Numbered from the stretch's first letter, positions 9,106 to 18,525 are shown. The stretch is 64,000 nucleotides of DNA from an uncultured Verrucomicrobiota bacterium (GCA_903904685.1 CAIVDS010000021.1:52560-116559), one strand, 5' to 3'. Translations and numbers: made by a program. Notes: generated from the letters alone by a model not told the origin.

Positions 9106-10146
9106 TTAAAGTTTGATGGAGACGCGTTGGCCGGATTCGGCGCTCAGGATGGCGTGCTCGACCATGGCGAAGCTGTGGATGTTGTCGGTGACCACGGTGG
9201 ACGGCGTGGTTCCGGCATCAAGGGCATCGAGGAACTCGCCGATCATACCGGCGTGGCCGGTCTTGGCGGGCTCATCGGGCAGGAGGAGAATATCGACAGT
9301 CTCGACGGGTTGGTGAAAATCCTTGCCGTTCCACGCGCCGACGACGCGCTCGACCCTGATGCCTTCGGCACCGTCCCAGAGCAGAGTGCCGCGCTCGCCG
9401 ATGAAGCGCCATGAGGAGTTCCAGTTGGTCTGCAAGCCTTGGGCGCACCAACTGCCACGGTAATTGACAACGATGCCATCGCTCATCTCGAAGATTGCCT
9501 GCGCCGAGGCGCCGTGGGCATACCATGAGCCGGCCGGGTTGAACTCGTGACAGTAAACCGAGCGCGGGCTGGCCCCGCTGAAAAAGCGCGAGGCGTCGAA
9601 CGTATGGATCGCCATGTCGAGCAGCAGCACGTGCTTCATCTGGTCGCGGAAGCCGCCAAATCGCGGCGCGAGAAAAAAGTCGGCGTTGACCGTATGCAGT
9701 TTTCCAATGACCCCGGCAGCGAGGGCTTGGCGAACGGTGCGGGCGCCGCGCACACATCGGTAATTCTGGATAACGGCGAGCATGAGCCCGGTAGTGGCGG
9801 CGGTGGCGCGCAGGCTGAGCGCATCCGACAGGTTGGAGGCGATGGGCTTTTCGGTGAGCACATGAGCACCGGATTTTAAGGCGGCGGTCGTGGTTGCGAG
9901 GTGGGCGTCGGGAATGGTACAGTTGAAGACGACGTCTGGCTTGAGCGTGGCCAGCGCGGTTTCGAGCGATGTGCCGGTCCACGCCTGGGGAGCGAATTCG
10001 GCGGCGCGGGCGCGGGCGGCGTCGGCGTTGATATCGACGAAACCGACAAGCTCGACGCGCCCGGAAAACTGTTTCTGACAGGCGTCGAGCCAAGCCTTGG
10101 TAATGCTTCCACAACCGACGAGAACAACACGATAACGCTTGGACAT
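9106..10146 (-). CDS. Gfo/Idh/MocA family oxidoreductase
   Basis: Second oxidoreductase of this family in the window, about 346 aa. I place the start at the ATG of MSKRYRVVLVG rather than 48 bp upstream, because the Rossmann strand begins right after it. The glycine motif is GCGSIT, with the last glycine replaced by Thr. The EKP motif is intact in TEKPIAS. It reads in the same direction as the isomerase gene 15 bp downstream and divergently from the AraC regulator. It probably oxidises a sugar or cyclitol in the same pathway. Confidence 0.87.
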   Translation of the reverse strand: MSKRYRVVLVGCGSITKAWLDACQKQFSGRVELVGFVDINADAARARAAEFAPQAWTGTSLETALATLKPDVVFNCTIPDAHLATTTAALKSGAHVLTEKPIASNLSDALSLRATAATTGLMLAVIQNYRCVRGARTVRQALAAGVIGKLHTVNADFFLAPRFGGFRDQMKHVLLLDMAIHTFDASRFFSGASPRSVYCHEFNPAGSWYAHGASAQAIFEMSDGIVVNYRGSWCAQGLQTNWNSSWRFIGERGTLLWDGAEGIRVERVVGAWNGKDFHQPVETVDILLLPDEPAKTGHAGMIGEFLDALDAGTTPSTVVTDNIHSFAMVEHAILSAESGQRVSIKL

Positions 10147-10225
10147 AGGGGAGTAGATTAAGATATTTCTGTTTAAACCAACGGCGACAGACATGACTAT
10201 TTACTAGGTGATCTCATTGAAATCC

Positions 10226-11185
10226 ATGCCGAGAGTTACCAATAAACCGAAAATTATACCGGATAACCGGCATTCGTATTCCGAGCCGACTCCGGCGGAG
10301 CGCGTGTGCTTTTACCGGGCGGCATTGGAGCGTGCGCTGGCCGGTGCCGAGAGCGGACGGCTGGTGGTGCGGATTCCGAAGTTACGTGGGTTGAGACGGC
10401 GGGAACAGGGCATGAGCTTCCATGCGACGCCGGAGGTGTTCTTCCAGCAACAGGGACACACTCGCTTCAGCATGCCTGAAGAGACTTTTGTGCTGAAGGC
10501 AGGCGAGGTGTGCGTGATGCCGCGAGGAATGCCGCATGGCGAGGTGGCGATGGACGGACCGCTGCCGTTCAAAACGATGATCGCGATGTTTCGCGCAGGC
10601 GGGTTTTCTTTCCATCTGGCCGGAGCCTCGACGCGGCAGACGGTGGCAAGCGGATCGATCGACACGATCCTCACGCCGTCGCACCTGGCGATGATGCGAT
10701 ATCTTGACGACGCCGTGGAGGCGGCGGCCCGGCAAGGCGGTGCGGAGGCGTTGTTCGTGCGCGGCCTGATCATGGCCTGCTTCGCGCTGGCATTGCGCCA
10801 CACCGAGGCGAGGGAAAGGCCACCGGAGGAGGTCTCTCTGTCCCCGGCGCTGGTGTCGCGTTGCAAGAATCTTGTCGAAGGCGAGCTGGCGCGGCCGGAG
10901 TTGAACGTGCGATGGCTTGCAGAACAGATGGAGTGTTCGCCGGACCATTTGTCGCGGCTTTTTCGCCAGGCCACGGGAACACGACTGACGGCATATTTGC
11001 AGGAGCGCCGCATACGGCATGCGAAGGAGTTGCTGGAACATTCCGATCTGAACATGACGGAGACGGCGTGGGCCTCGGGCTTTCGGTATCCCGCCTATTT
11101 CAATCAGGTTTTCAGGGCGCATACATGGATGACACCCAAGCAATATCGGACGCAGGCGGGTGTCGCGTCTTCACGTTTACGCTAG
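10226..11185 (+). CDS. AraC-family transcriptional regulator
   Basis: A DNA-binding regulator with an N-terminal cupin-like sensing domain (residues about 60-110, including MPRGMPHGE) and a C-terminal AraC double helix-turn-helix (about 220-310, with LAEQMECSPDHLSRLFRQ and the typical YFNQVFR second helix). The ATG of MPRVTNK is chosen; a GTG at 10208 in frame is an alternative. It is divergent from the oxidoreductase/isomerase pair and is the only regulator in the glycan locus, so it likely responds to a sugar and controls the flanking genes. Operator sites were not identified in the roughly 80 bp shared intergenic region. Confidence 0.9.
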   Translation: MPRVTNKPKIIPDNRHSYSEPTPAERVCFYRAALERALAGAESGRLVVRIPKLRGLRRREQGMSFHATPEVFFQQQGHTRFSMPEETFVLKAGEVCVMPRGMPHGEVAMDGPLPFKTMIAMFRAGGFSFHLAGASTRQTVASGSIDTILTPSHLAMMRYLDDAVEAAARQGGAEALFVRGLIMACFALALRHTEARERPPEEVSLSPALVSRCKNLVEGELARPELNVRWLAEQMECSPDHLSRLFRQATGTRLTAYLQERRIRHAKELLEHSDLNMTETAWASGFRYPAYFNQVFRAHTWMTPKQYRTQAGVASSRLR

Positions 11186-11247
11186 CGGGAGGCAAACGGT
11201 GGGCGGGTTGCGTCGCTTGCGATGTGAGCGGGCAATGAAGGCGAAAC

Positions 11248-13335
11248 TCAGATTTTCCGTTCGTGCGCGACTGTGTAGCCCCGGGAAAGATCGGCGCGGT
11301 AGCGGACGGGAGCCACGACGAGCCGGGAAATGTCCCACGACAATGTCAGGAGATTAACGTGGTCGGCGGCGAAAGGCGCGTCTGGCGAAGCCTCCTCAAG
11401 CAGCGTGATGGGTAGCGCCCCGTTGCCATAAACGCGGACATCCAATTCGAAAGATTCGGCGGCTTCCGTGTGGAGCGAGGGGCGGGCGAGCGGAAGGACG
11501 CTGCCATCCTTCACGAAGAGAGGGAGGTTTTCGTGCACTTGCGGAAGATCGAGGTGGCGATTCCCCTCGTGTCTTACGCCGGTCCAGAAATCGACCCACA
11601 TGCCGGGAGGGAGCCAGAGCGTGCGGGTGAGGGCGGTGCCGATGATGGGGGCGGCCATGAGGCGGTCTCCGATCATGATCTGATCATCGAGACGGTGTGC
11701 GTCGGGGCAGTCCGGATAATCCATCACAAGGGCGCGGAACGGCGGGATGCCTTCGGTGGCGTAGCGGTGGAACGCGGCGTGCAGATAGGGAACGAGCTGC
11801 ATGCGGAGATCAAACACGGCGCGGCATTTGGTCTGCCATTCGGGCCAGTCGGGGAGGAGTTGGTCGGCGTTGTTGGCCTTGGTCTCCCACTGTTTCCACG
11901 GCGGGTTTTTGATATACCACGCGTTGACCAGGAACATCGGGGAGGCGATGGCGCTTTGGAGGCGGCGGACGAGTTCCATACCGGAGCCGGCATGGCGGAT
12001 TTCGGGCGTCCAGAGTAGTCCGGAGAAGCCTGCGGTGCAGACGCCGCGCACGAACTGGCCGTGATCGTAGAGATCGCTGTAGAGGACGAAAGGCAGTGGC
12101 GCGGCGAAGGCATGGGCGTTGCGCACGAGTCCGAACGTGCGTTTGCCGTTTCGCTCGTAGAGTTGCCGCATCATCCGTTGCTGGAGCGTGCCGAAGAGGC
12201 TGTGCATCTGCTCGCCGTCGGCACCGGAGGGGAAGACGCCGAACTCGGGGAAGGACCACGGGCTCTTGATGAAATCGGAGCCGTCGCATTCGTCCAACTT
12301 GAAGCCGGAAACACCGATATCGACGGTGGTTTTTTTGTAGTGGTTGGTGAAAATTTCTCTCGCTTCCGGCTGAAGAAAGTCCGGGACCAGTCCGCCGAAG
12401 GTGGTGTAGGGGCCGGAGTGGGGAAGGAGGTCTTGGAAAATGGGGGACGTCGGATGAGTGAAGACGTGCGTCCAGAGGTTGACGCGGAAATGTCTCTCAC
12501 GCAGGTCGGCGACGAGCGCGGCGGGATCGGGAAAGCGGCTGCTCCAGACGTGCGAGCAGGAATACGTCTGGGTCTGCCAGCCGGGTTCCAGTCCGAAGAC
12601 ATCGCAGGGCATGCGTTCGTCGCGGAATTGTTGCGCGAATGCCAGAGTCTGCTCTTGGGTGAAGTCGCTCCGTCCGCGATACCAGACGCCGAGCGCCCAA
12701 CGCGGCGGCACCACGCCGCCGCCGGAGAAGAGGTTGTAGCGTTGCACGGCCTCAAGGAGCGAGGGACCGGCGAAAATGAAGAGGGAGACGCCGGCGGCTC
12801 CGGGCACCTCGACCACGACCTCGCGGTAGGCGGCGGCTTTGCGCGCGGCGTAAAGCGTGTCGGTGTCGAGCACGGGGGCATCGGGTGGCAGCCCTCCGCA
12901 CGGGTCGTGTCCGCCGGCGGCAGCAACGGGGTTGGCCGAACCGCAGTAGAAGGTGGCGTAGCGCGTCGTATCGACGAGGATGCCGTAGCCGGCTGTGCTC
13001 ACGTAGAAGGGCACGGGGGCGTGCGAGTCGCCCAGATCGGCGATGGGGTCGCTGTTGACGCGCAGGGTTTTCTTGAGGCCGGTCTGGTTGAAGGAAAGCA
13101 ACTGCAGGCCGAGGCCGTAGAGTTGTTCGGTTGACTGAAGAGGAAGTCGCACTTGGAAACCGCGGGGTGTGGACGTGGCGGTGATGGCGGCGGGCTGAAG
13201 CGGACACGCATCGACCAATGGGAGCGCGGCGAGGTGAACGTGCTCCGGAGTCGTGTCGGCGAGTCCGGAGGGCGTGAGCGCTTCGGGTGTTCCCAGAGTG
13301 AGTTTCCAGATGCCGGGGGCGATGAGCGTGATCAT
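11248..13335 (-). CDS. Glycoside hydrolase family 31 (alpha-glucosidase/xylosidase-like)
   Basis: A 695 aa GH31 enzyme for alpha-linked glucose, xylose or galactose. The (beta/alpha)8 barrel carries the nucleophile region GFKLDECDG near residue 345, in place of the common WxDMNE, and a candidate acid/base Asp in LYDHGQF near residue 420, followed by the family-typical GFSGLLWTPEI. N-terminal beta-sandwich and C-terminal beta domains are present. The ATG at 13335 overlaps the upstream GH95 stop as ATGA, indicating a coupled two-gene operon. The unusual nucleophile context makes exact specificity uncertain. Confidence 0.88.
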   Translation of the reverse strand: MITLIAPGIWKLTLGTPEALTPSGLADTTPEHVHLAALPLVDACPLQPAAITATSTPRGFQVRLPLQSTEQLYGLGLQLLSFNQTGLKKTLRVNSDPIADLGDSHAPVPFYVSTAGYGILVDTTRYATFYCGSANPVAAAGGHDPCGGLPPDAPVLDTDTLYAARKAAAYREVVVEVPGAAGVSLFIFAGPSLLEAVQRYNLFSGGGVVPPRWALGVWYRGRSDFTQEQTLAFAQQFRDERMPCDVFGLEPGWQTQTYSCSHVWSSRFPDPAALVADLRERHFRVNLWTHVFTHPTSPIFQDLLPHSGPYTTFGGLVPDFLQPEAREIFTNHYKKTTVDIGVSGFKLDECDGSDFIKSPWSFPEFGVFPSGADGEQMHSLFGTLQQRMMRQLYERNGKRTFGLVRNAHAFAAPLPFVLYSDLYDHGQFVRGVCTAGFSGLLWTPEIRHAGSGMELVRRLQSAIASPMFLVNAWYIKNPPWKQWETKANNADQLLPDWPEWQTKCRAVFDLRMQLVPYLHAAFHRYATEGIPPFRALVMDYPDCPDAHRLDDQIMIGDRLMAAPIIGTALTRTLWLPPGMWVDFWTGVRHEGNRHLDLPQVHENLPLFVKDGSVLPLARPSLHTEAAESFELDVRVYGNGALPITLLEEASPDAPFAADHVNLLTLSWDISRLVVAPVRYRADLSRGYTVAHERKI

Positions 13336-15470
13336 GTGAATAGGGCGGGGACGAGCTTGCGGGATTCGCCGGCCTTGAAATCGAGGGTCAGACGAGGTTC
13401 GCCCTTGTCGGGCCACGGATTCTGCAAGACCAACCGTCCGGAGCGGGTGGCCTCGATGGTGACGCTTCCGACCGCTCCGGCGACGCGGCGGGCGCTGACG
13501 ATAAAACCGCCTTCGATGTGGATGCGCTCAAATGAGCAATCCTTCCAGCGCGAGGAGGCGCCGGGGAAAACGCGGACCACGCCGCGATAGGTGTGCACGA
13601 GGGAATCCATGATGGCGGCGGTGGCGGCCATGCCGGCGTCTATCTGCATGATCTCCTTCTTCACGGGTGTGGCGCGCATGCTGGAGGTGCCCATCAGAGA
13701 GAGGCCGGGGACGCACACATCGTGGAGAGTGCCGTGGCCTTCGTTCGTGAAGACGCGCTCCCATATTTCGAGGGCGAGTTCGGTCATGTCGGTGTTGCCG
13801 AAGCGGGCGTGGAGCATCGCGGCCCACGGCATCGACCAGCCGGCCCACAGTCCCATGCCCTCGCGAATCCACCGATGGACGGTGCGGTGCGTGATCTCTC
13901 TCCAGCGCGGATCTTCGGCGGGCAACGTGTCAAAAGGATGGAAGCCGCCGAGGTGGGAGTGGTGCCGGTGGCTTTCTTCAATGACGAGGCCTTCCCACAG
14001 GGCGACCTCCTCCTTGCCGGGGTCTCCATGAAGCGAGGCGAGCGGGAGTTTTTCGCGGATCTCTCGCCAGGCAGGCGAAGGAGTTTCCCCGAGGAGAGCG
14101 GCGGTGGTTTCGAGGGTGTTGGCGAGCCAGTGGCAGGCGGCGAGCTGGAAGCTGGCGTCTCGACCCCAGGCGTTGATCTGGGCGGCGCGATACTCGGGCG
14201 ACACGCTCACGGGCAGGCTGAGGGAGCCGTCGGGCCGGCGCTCGAACATCGCCTCGTAGACGCGCAGGGCGCCTTTCATGAACGGATAGGCGAGACGTCG
14301 CAGGAAGGCCTCGTCACCGGTGTAACTATAATAGTCATACATCATCTTGCCGACCCAGGCGGTGCAGGCGTGGTCGATGATGCCGGTCCAGAAGACGCCG
14401 ATGATGCCGCAGCGGTCGTCCACGGCGTGGGGGAGCAGATAACCGTCGTCGATGCCGACAAACAGCCGGGCGTTTTCGCGCAGCTTGGGCAACCAGCCTT
14501 CAATGAGGGTGAAGAGCGGCTTGAGGTGGTCGCCAAGACCGGCCTGATAGGCGGGCCAGTAGCACATCTGCACGTTGATGTTGAAGTGATAGTCGCTCGA
14601 CCACGGCGGCATCTGGTAATCCTCGATCCACGGGCCTTGCAGCGTGGCGGCGACGCCCTGCGGCGCGGTGAGGCCGGCGAACTTGTAGAGACCGTAGTGA
14701 TAGAGGAATCGCCAGCGGTCGTTGGGCACGTCGATGCGGGGAACGCGTTGCCAATACGACGCCCACCAGAGGGCGCGATTTTCGAAGGACACCTCCAGGG
14801 CCTTGCCGGGATTCTCGTCGCCGAGCACGGCGGCGACGCGCCACTCGGAGGGCGAGACGGTTTGGTGGCGGACGATCAGCGTTTGATCGGCGGGAGTGCG
14901 CTGAATCCAGCCGTCGGGTCGCATCTCGGGCTCGGGAAAAGAAATGGACCGCAGGTGATCGCCGATCTGGTTCCACGCGGGGAGGGAAGCGACGTTCGGG
15001 GAGGGCGCGCCGGGCGCGAGGAGCAGGCGGACGACGGGGGCGTCGGGCGAAAGGTCCAGGGTGGCGAGCGGGTGGGTGCCGTCGGAGGCGTTGCGGGCGT
15101 AAAGGATGATCTCGCCCGCACCCATGTTGAGCACGGCGGAGACAAGCGTGTGGGTGGCGGGGAAAACCAGTTCCAGCCGGCCGACGGGGATGACGCTGGG
15201 GTGATGAGGCCAGCCGGACGGGGCCGGCGTGCGGTTGAAGAGGGCGCGGATGCCGGGCTCGTCGGCCGCCTCGAGCAGCCGACGGATGTTGGGGTAGGTC
15301 ATGTCCGCATTCCACGACATGGCGTGGCGGTGATCCCACCAATCGGCGCGGCCCAGGGTGAGGCGGAGCGTGTTGCCGTCGCCCCACACCATCGCACCCA
15401 AGGTGCCGTTGCCGAGAAGAGGACCGGTGTGAGGGCGGGGAAGGGGGAAATGCCAGGTATGGGACAGCAT
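13332..15470 (-). CDS. Glycoside hydrolase family 95-like (alpha-L-fucosidase/galactosidase)
   Basis: A 712 aa GH95-type enzyme. The N-terminal motif PLLGNGTLGAMVWG, the (alpha/alpha)6-barrel motifs NINVQMCYWPAY (near residue 300) and SVSPEYRAAQINAWG (near 420), and QIDAGMAATAAIMDSL (near 608) match the family. GH95 enzymes usually cleave alpha-1,2-L-fucose or L-galactose from glycan ends. No obvious signal peptide is present, so it may act inside the cell or the periplasmic signal is missed. First gene of a pair with GH31. Confidence 0.85.
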   Translation of the reverse strand: MLSHTWHFPLPRPHTGPLLGNGTLGAMVWGDGNTLRLTLGRADWWDHRHAMSWNADMTYPNIRRLLEAADEPGIRALFNRTPAPSGWPHHPSVIPVGRLELVFPATHTLVSAVLNMGAGEIILYARNASDGTHPLATLDLSPDAPVVRLLLAPGAPSPNVASLPAWNQIGDHLRSISFPEPEMRPDGWIQRTPADQTLIVRHQTVSPSEWRVAAVLGDENPGKALEVSFENRALWWASYWQRVPRIDVPNDRWRFLYHYGLYKFAGLTAPQGVAATLQGPWIEDYQMPPWSSDYHFNINVQMCYWPAYQAGLGDHLKPLFTLIEGWLPKLRENARLFVGIDDGYLLPHAVDDRCGIIGVFWTGIIDHACTAWVGKMMYDYYSYTGDEAFLRRLAYPFMKGALRVYEAMFERRPDGSLSLPVSVSPEYRAAQINAWGRDASFQLAACHWLANTLETTAALLGETPSPAWREIREKLPLASLHGDPGKEEVALWEGLVIEESHRHHSHLGGFHPFDTLPAEDPRWREITHRTVHRWIREGMGLWAGWSMPWAAMLHARFGNTDMTELALEIWERVFTNEGHGTLHDVCVPGLSLMGTSSMRATPVKKEIMQIDAGMAATAAIMDSLVHTYRGVVRVFPGASSRWKDCSFERIHIEGGFIVSARRVAGAVGSVTIEATRSGRLVLQNPWPDKGEPRLTLDFKAGESRKLVPALFT

Positions 15471-15647
15471 GTGCGGCGGGGGGGGATGCCTGATCGATCA
15501 ACACCAAGGTGATGATCGCAACGAGAACATATTCAATACGCACCGCCAAGGCCGCCGGTCAAAGCATCAAAGAGCCAAGACCGCCCCTGCGCATCCGTCC
15601 CGCGGAGGTTTAAGCCAACACCGTCCCGCTCAACCTTCGGCTCGTTT

Positions 15648-16031
15648 TTAATACTGGCGAAGATCGAGGCGTGGGACTTCGCCGAAGTGCCTGGCATTAT
15701 TGGAGACGAGGGGCAGACCGTAGGCTAGGGCGGTGGCTGCGATAATGCTGTCGGCCGCGCCAATTTTCTTCCATCGCAAACCCAGGGCGCGGACCACGCG
15801 GGAGGCGTCCCACCAAATCAGGCCGTCCACTTCGATGACCGTGAATTTATGCAGGTAGGGGAGGGCGGCGGCGGAGGTTTCAAAACCTGCGACGAACTCC
15901 ATCCATGCGATGCGCGAAATGTAAAACGCCGCGTCTTTGGGCTGGGAGGCGAGGAACTCATGCGCCCGTCTGCGGGGAACGTCTTTGGTTCCCCGCTGGT
16001 AGGCTATGAGAAAATTCGTATCGAAGAGCAT
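15648..16031 (-). CDS. PIN-domain toxin, VapC-like ribonuclease
   Basis: A 127 aa PIN-domain protein. The acidic metal-binding residues are Asp4 in FDTNF, Glu45 in AWMEFVAG and Asp94 in AADSIIAA; the C-terminal NNARHF motif is also typical. VapC proteins cleave specific RNAs, often tRNA. I start it at the ATG at 16031, directly before the first beta strand. That ATG overlaps the stop of the upstream small gene (TGATG), the usual toxin-antitoxin arrangement. Confidence 0.85.
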   Translation of the reverse strand: MLFDTNFLIAYQRGTKDVPRRRAHEFLASQPKDAAFYISRIAWMEFVAGFETSAAALPYLHKFTVIEVDGLIWWDASRVVRALGLRWKKIGAADSIIAATALAYGLPLVSNNARHFGEVPRLDLRQY

Positions 16032-16240
16032 CAGAGGTCGCGGGCGGCGTGAGCGGTGGCGATCACATCCCAATCCGCGCCTTTGCCGAAATCCGATCCC
16101 ATCTTGAGCACATCACCCACGGTGCCGACAGGGGCGGGCGGCATGCGGACGGGGGAGAGACCCGGTATGCCGGGCGAAGCGGGGCGGCGGTTGATTTTGC
16201 GGGCGGTCTTGGCGCGGGCTTTCTTGGAAAGCGTCTTCAT
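16031..16240 (-). CDS. Putative antitoxin of the VapC-like toxin
   Basis: A 69 aa protein that begins with a very basic stretch (MKTLSKKARAKTARK) and ends in an acidic/hydrophobic tail (DWDVIATAHAARDL). No known DNA-binding fold is recognised. Its identity rests on position: its stop overlaps the toxin start by one base and its size fits an antitoxin. A start 36 bp upstream is possible. Confidence 0.65.
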   Translation of the reverse strand: MKTLSKKARAKTARKINRRPASPGIPGLSPVRMPPAPVGTVGDVLKMGSDFGKGADWDVIATAHAARDL

Positions 16241-16332
16241 GCCCGCAGACTGTGGCGCGGGTGCGCGGGTTGGCAAGTGCGCTCCGGAGAGTCGGGTGCG
16301 ACAAGGGCAACTGCGTCGAACTCAACCCCTGT

Positions 16333-16423
16333 CGCATTCAAAGGTATGAAGGGTAGGGCGAGGCGTCCCTGCCGAGCCGCGGCTCACCGAGACGGTTCGC
16401 CCACCCCGCAATCCACGCATGCT
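16333..16423. repeat. Palindromic REP-like repeat, copy 1
   Basis: About 90 bp containing GGGTAGGGCGAGGCG, the perfect palindrome GAGCCGCGGCTC, and GGTTCGCCCACCCC, flanked by CATTCAAAGGTATGAA on one side and CCACGCATGC on the other. Copy 2 (18427-18518) is the same element in the opposite orientation; a shorter relative lies at 21497-21594. It sits in the 400-bp stretch between the toxin-antitoxin pair and the SBBP gene, which holds no gene. Confidence 0.8.
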
Positions 16424-16447
16424 TATGCCTTGGATCGCGAAATGGTA

Positions 16448-16526
16448 TCAACCCCGCCGCGACGGCGAGGGGTGCCTTCCCGCTTCGCGCATTCCAAAGG
16501 CGGCCTCCAAACGGGGCCGCCTTTGG
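16448..16526. repeat. Secondary repeated module with hairpin, copy 1
   Basis: Begins ATCAACCCCG and ends in a stem AAAGGCGGCC/GGGGCCGCCTTT. The same arrangement recurs at 18526-18603 after the second palindromic repeat, so the two modules may travel together. Its hairpin could act as a terminator or as a mobile-repeat end. Confidence 0.6.
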
Positions 16527-16646
16527 CTCGTGTTGGGGTGGGCGTATTCCAGCAGGCTCCCATCCCGCATAAGCCGCTTGCCGAACGGCGGCGGGCGATT
16601 TACTGGGTGTAGCCGTCGGCGCGGCTTTGGATTTCTCAAAACCCCC

Positions 16647-18236
16647 ATGATCCAAACGACATCGTTTCTCCTGCGAATCGGCATCGTGACGGCCGTTGCA
16701 TTGGGCGCGGGCATCGCGCCGGAACGTTCTCTCGCGGCCCCGGCAACCGCGAATCCCTCCGCGGCCGGTCTGCACTACGATCTTCAGTTCGCCACCTACC
16801 TCGGCGGTTCGGGCGGCGAGTTGCTGCGCGACATGACGACGGACGCCCAAGGCAACATCTACGTCGCGGGCGTCGCCGGGGCGGCGGATTTCCCGAGGAC
16901 GCCCGGCGCCCTTTCGGGACAGTCGAAAGGCGGTGGCGCGATGGTGGCCAAGTTCAGCCCGAACGGCGAACTCGTCTGGTCCAAGGTGGTCGGCGGGCTG
17001 GGGGAGAGCAGCTACTTCTACAGCGTGAAGGTGGACAAAGACGGCTCGGTGTTTGTCGCAGGGCGGATGAGACCGGGGTTTGCCACCACTCCGGGCGCGT
17101 TTCAGCCGACGGCCCTGCACAACTGCGGCTTTGTCGGCAAACTCAGGCCCGATGCGTCCGCGTGGGTTTGGGCCAGCTATGTCGGGACGGGTTACGCGGC
17201 GCGCGACATGACGATGGACGACAAGGGCGACCTCTACTGCATCTTGGATTACTTCGCCGCGAGCAAGGAAGCGCTGCCGGGCGCGTGGTTCGCCAACGCC
17301 TTCCAAAAGACGCCGCACGGCGGCGGCAACCATTTCGGCAAGTCGGATGCGGGCGTCATCAAGATCTCCAACGATGGCAAGGTCGTGTGGGCCACATGGA
17401 TTGGCGGCTCCAAGGGCAACGATTGGGTGGCCTCGCTCGGCGTGGGCGGCGATCACTCGCCGGTTATTCTTCTGCGGACATACTCCAAGGACATGCCGTT
17501 GACGCCGGGGGCCTCCGGCCCTGCGGACGCCCCCCCGACTCCGATGGGCGAAGGCTGGCTGGGCAAGCTGTCCGCCGACGGGTCGAAACTGATCTTCGGC
17601 ACCTATATCGCCGATGCCGCCCCGCGCACGCACAACCTCGCGCTGGATGCGCAGGGCGACATCTTCATAAGCACCTGCACGAAAAAATGGCCGGTGACCG
17701 CCGGGGCTTTTCAGACGAGGTTTGGCGGCGGGCCGGAGGACTTCGGCATCGCGAAGTTCTCGCCTGCGGGCAAGCTGCTGGCGGCGACCTATCTTGGCGG
17801 CGACGGCGACGAGATCAACGGCCCCGACCAGATCTTCGTGGATGCCAAGGGCGACGTGGTGGTGGCGGGCAGCAGCAGCTCGACCGATTTCCCCGTGACG
17901 CCCGGCGCGTTCCAACCCGCGAACGCCGACCCCAAAGGCAAGTATCCCTACGATGGCATCGTCTCCGTTCTCTCCAACGACCTTGGCGCGCTCCTTTACT
18001 CGACCTGCATCGGCGGCACCGGCGACGAGATGGCCCGCGCCTGCTGTGTCGGTGCGGACGGTGCGCTCTGTGTCGGCGGCGTCACCACGAGTCGGGATTT
18101 TCCGGTGAAGAACGCCTTTCAGAAAAACTACGGCGGCGACCCCGGTTTCGGTTCCATTCCCGACAACGGCAGGTTCCCCGTGGGCTGGGGCAACGGCGAT
18201 TGCTGGCTCGCCAAATTCCGACCGGGGCGCTTTTGA
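16647..18236 (+). CDS. Secreted SBBP-repeat beta-propeller protein
   Basis: A 529 aa protein with a signal peptide (basic start, hydrophobic stretch to about residue 25, then SLAAPA). It contains repeated SBBP-type units such as FATYLGGSGGE, WIGGSKGNDW, TYLGGDGDEI and TCIGGTGDEM, each followed by a DxxGNIYVAG-like strand and a DFPxTPGAF motif, consistent with a beta-propeller. The ATG at 16647 is chosen because the signal peptide starts there; an open frame continues upstream without support. Function unknown; such proteins are exported and may bind surfaces or ligands. The gene lies between two palindromic repeats. Confidence 0.85.
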   Translation: MIQTTSFLLRIGIVTAVALGAGIAPERSLAAPATANPSAAGLHYDLQFATYLGGSGGELLRDMTTDAQGNIYVAGVAGAADFPRTPGALSGQSKGGGAMVAKFSPNGELVWSKVVGGLGESSYFYSVKVDKDGSVFVAGRMRPGFATTPGAFQPTALHNCGFVGKLRPDASAWVWASYVGTGYAARDMTMDDKGDLYCILDYFAASKEALPGAWFANAFQKTPHGGGNHFGKSDAGVIKISNDGKVVWATWIGGSKGNDWVASLGVGGDHSPVILLRTYSKDMPLTPGASGPADAPPTPMGEGWLGKLSADGSKLIFGTYIADAAPRTHNLALDAQGDIFISTCTKKWPVTAGAFQTRFGGGPEDFGIAKFSPAGKLLAATYLGGDGDEINGPDQIFVDAKGDVVVAGSSSSTDFPVTPGAFQPANADPKGKYPYDGIVSVLSNDLGALLYSTCIGGTGDEMARACCVGADGALCVGGVTTSRDFPVKNAFQKNYGGDPGFGSIPDNGRFPVGWGNGDCWLAKFRPGRF

Positions 18237-18384
18237 AAACCACGGCTCGCATGCGCAGACCATGAGGATGCGGACGACGGTTTACGCTCCCTGCGACGGC
18301 GTGGTGAGCGCGCTCGCCATGGCCGTGGGCGACACGGTGGAGAATAAAGACCTGCTCCTGCACGCCCGCCCCGTGGCGGTTTAA
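18229..18384 (+). pseudogene. Relic of a biotinyl (BCCP-like) domain
   Basis: The frame encodes TMRMRTTVYAPCDGVVSAL followed by AVGDTVENKDLLL, which matches the second half of biotinyl domains of acyl-CoA carboxylases (MKM motif, then APxDGVV, then GDxVExxxLL). The biotin-accepting lysine of MKM is arginine here, and no carboxylase gene precedes it. A start at ATG 18262 would give only 40 aa. I read it as a leftover of a lost gene rather than a working protein. Confidence 0.5.
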
Positions 18385-18426
18385 GCCGACAACGCCGAAC
18401 TCATACCATTTTGCGATTACAAGAAT

Positions 18427-18518
18427 AGCATGCGTGGTTTGTGGGGTGGGCGAACCGTCCCGGTGAGCCGCGGCTCGGCGGGAACGCCTCGCCCTACCGT
18501 TTCATACCTTTGAATGCG
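18427..18518. repeat. Palindromic REP-like repeat, copy 2
   Basis: Inverted copy of 16333-16423: GCATGCGTGG, GGGGTGGGCGAACC, the palindrome GAGCCGCGGCTC, GCCTCGCCCTACC, then TTCATACCTTTGAATGCG. Together with copy 1 it brackets the SBBP gene and the biotinyl relic. Confidence 0.8.
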
Positions 18519-18525
18519 AACGGCC

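Noticed and set aside
13593..15512. A 639-codon open frame antisense to the GH95 gene
   Set aside because: It mirrors a high-GC coding gene, has low-complexity Gly/Arg/Glu-rich sequence and no recognisable domain; the minus-strand GH95 motifs are clear.
16338..18263. A 641-codon frame antisense to the SBBP protein
   Set aside because: Composition is that of a GC-rich shadow frame; the plus strand has a signal peptide and repeated SBBP motifs.
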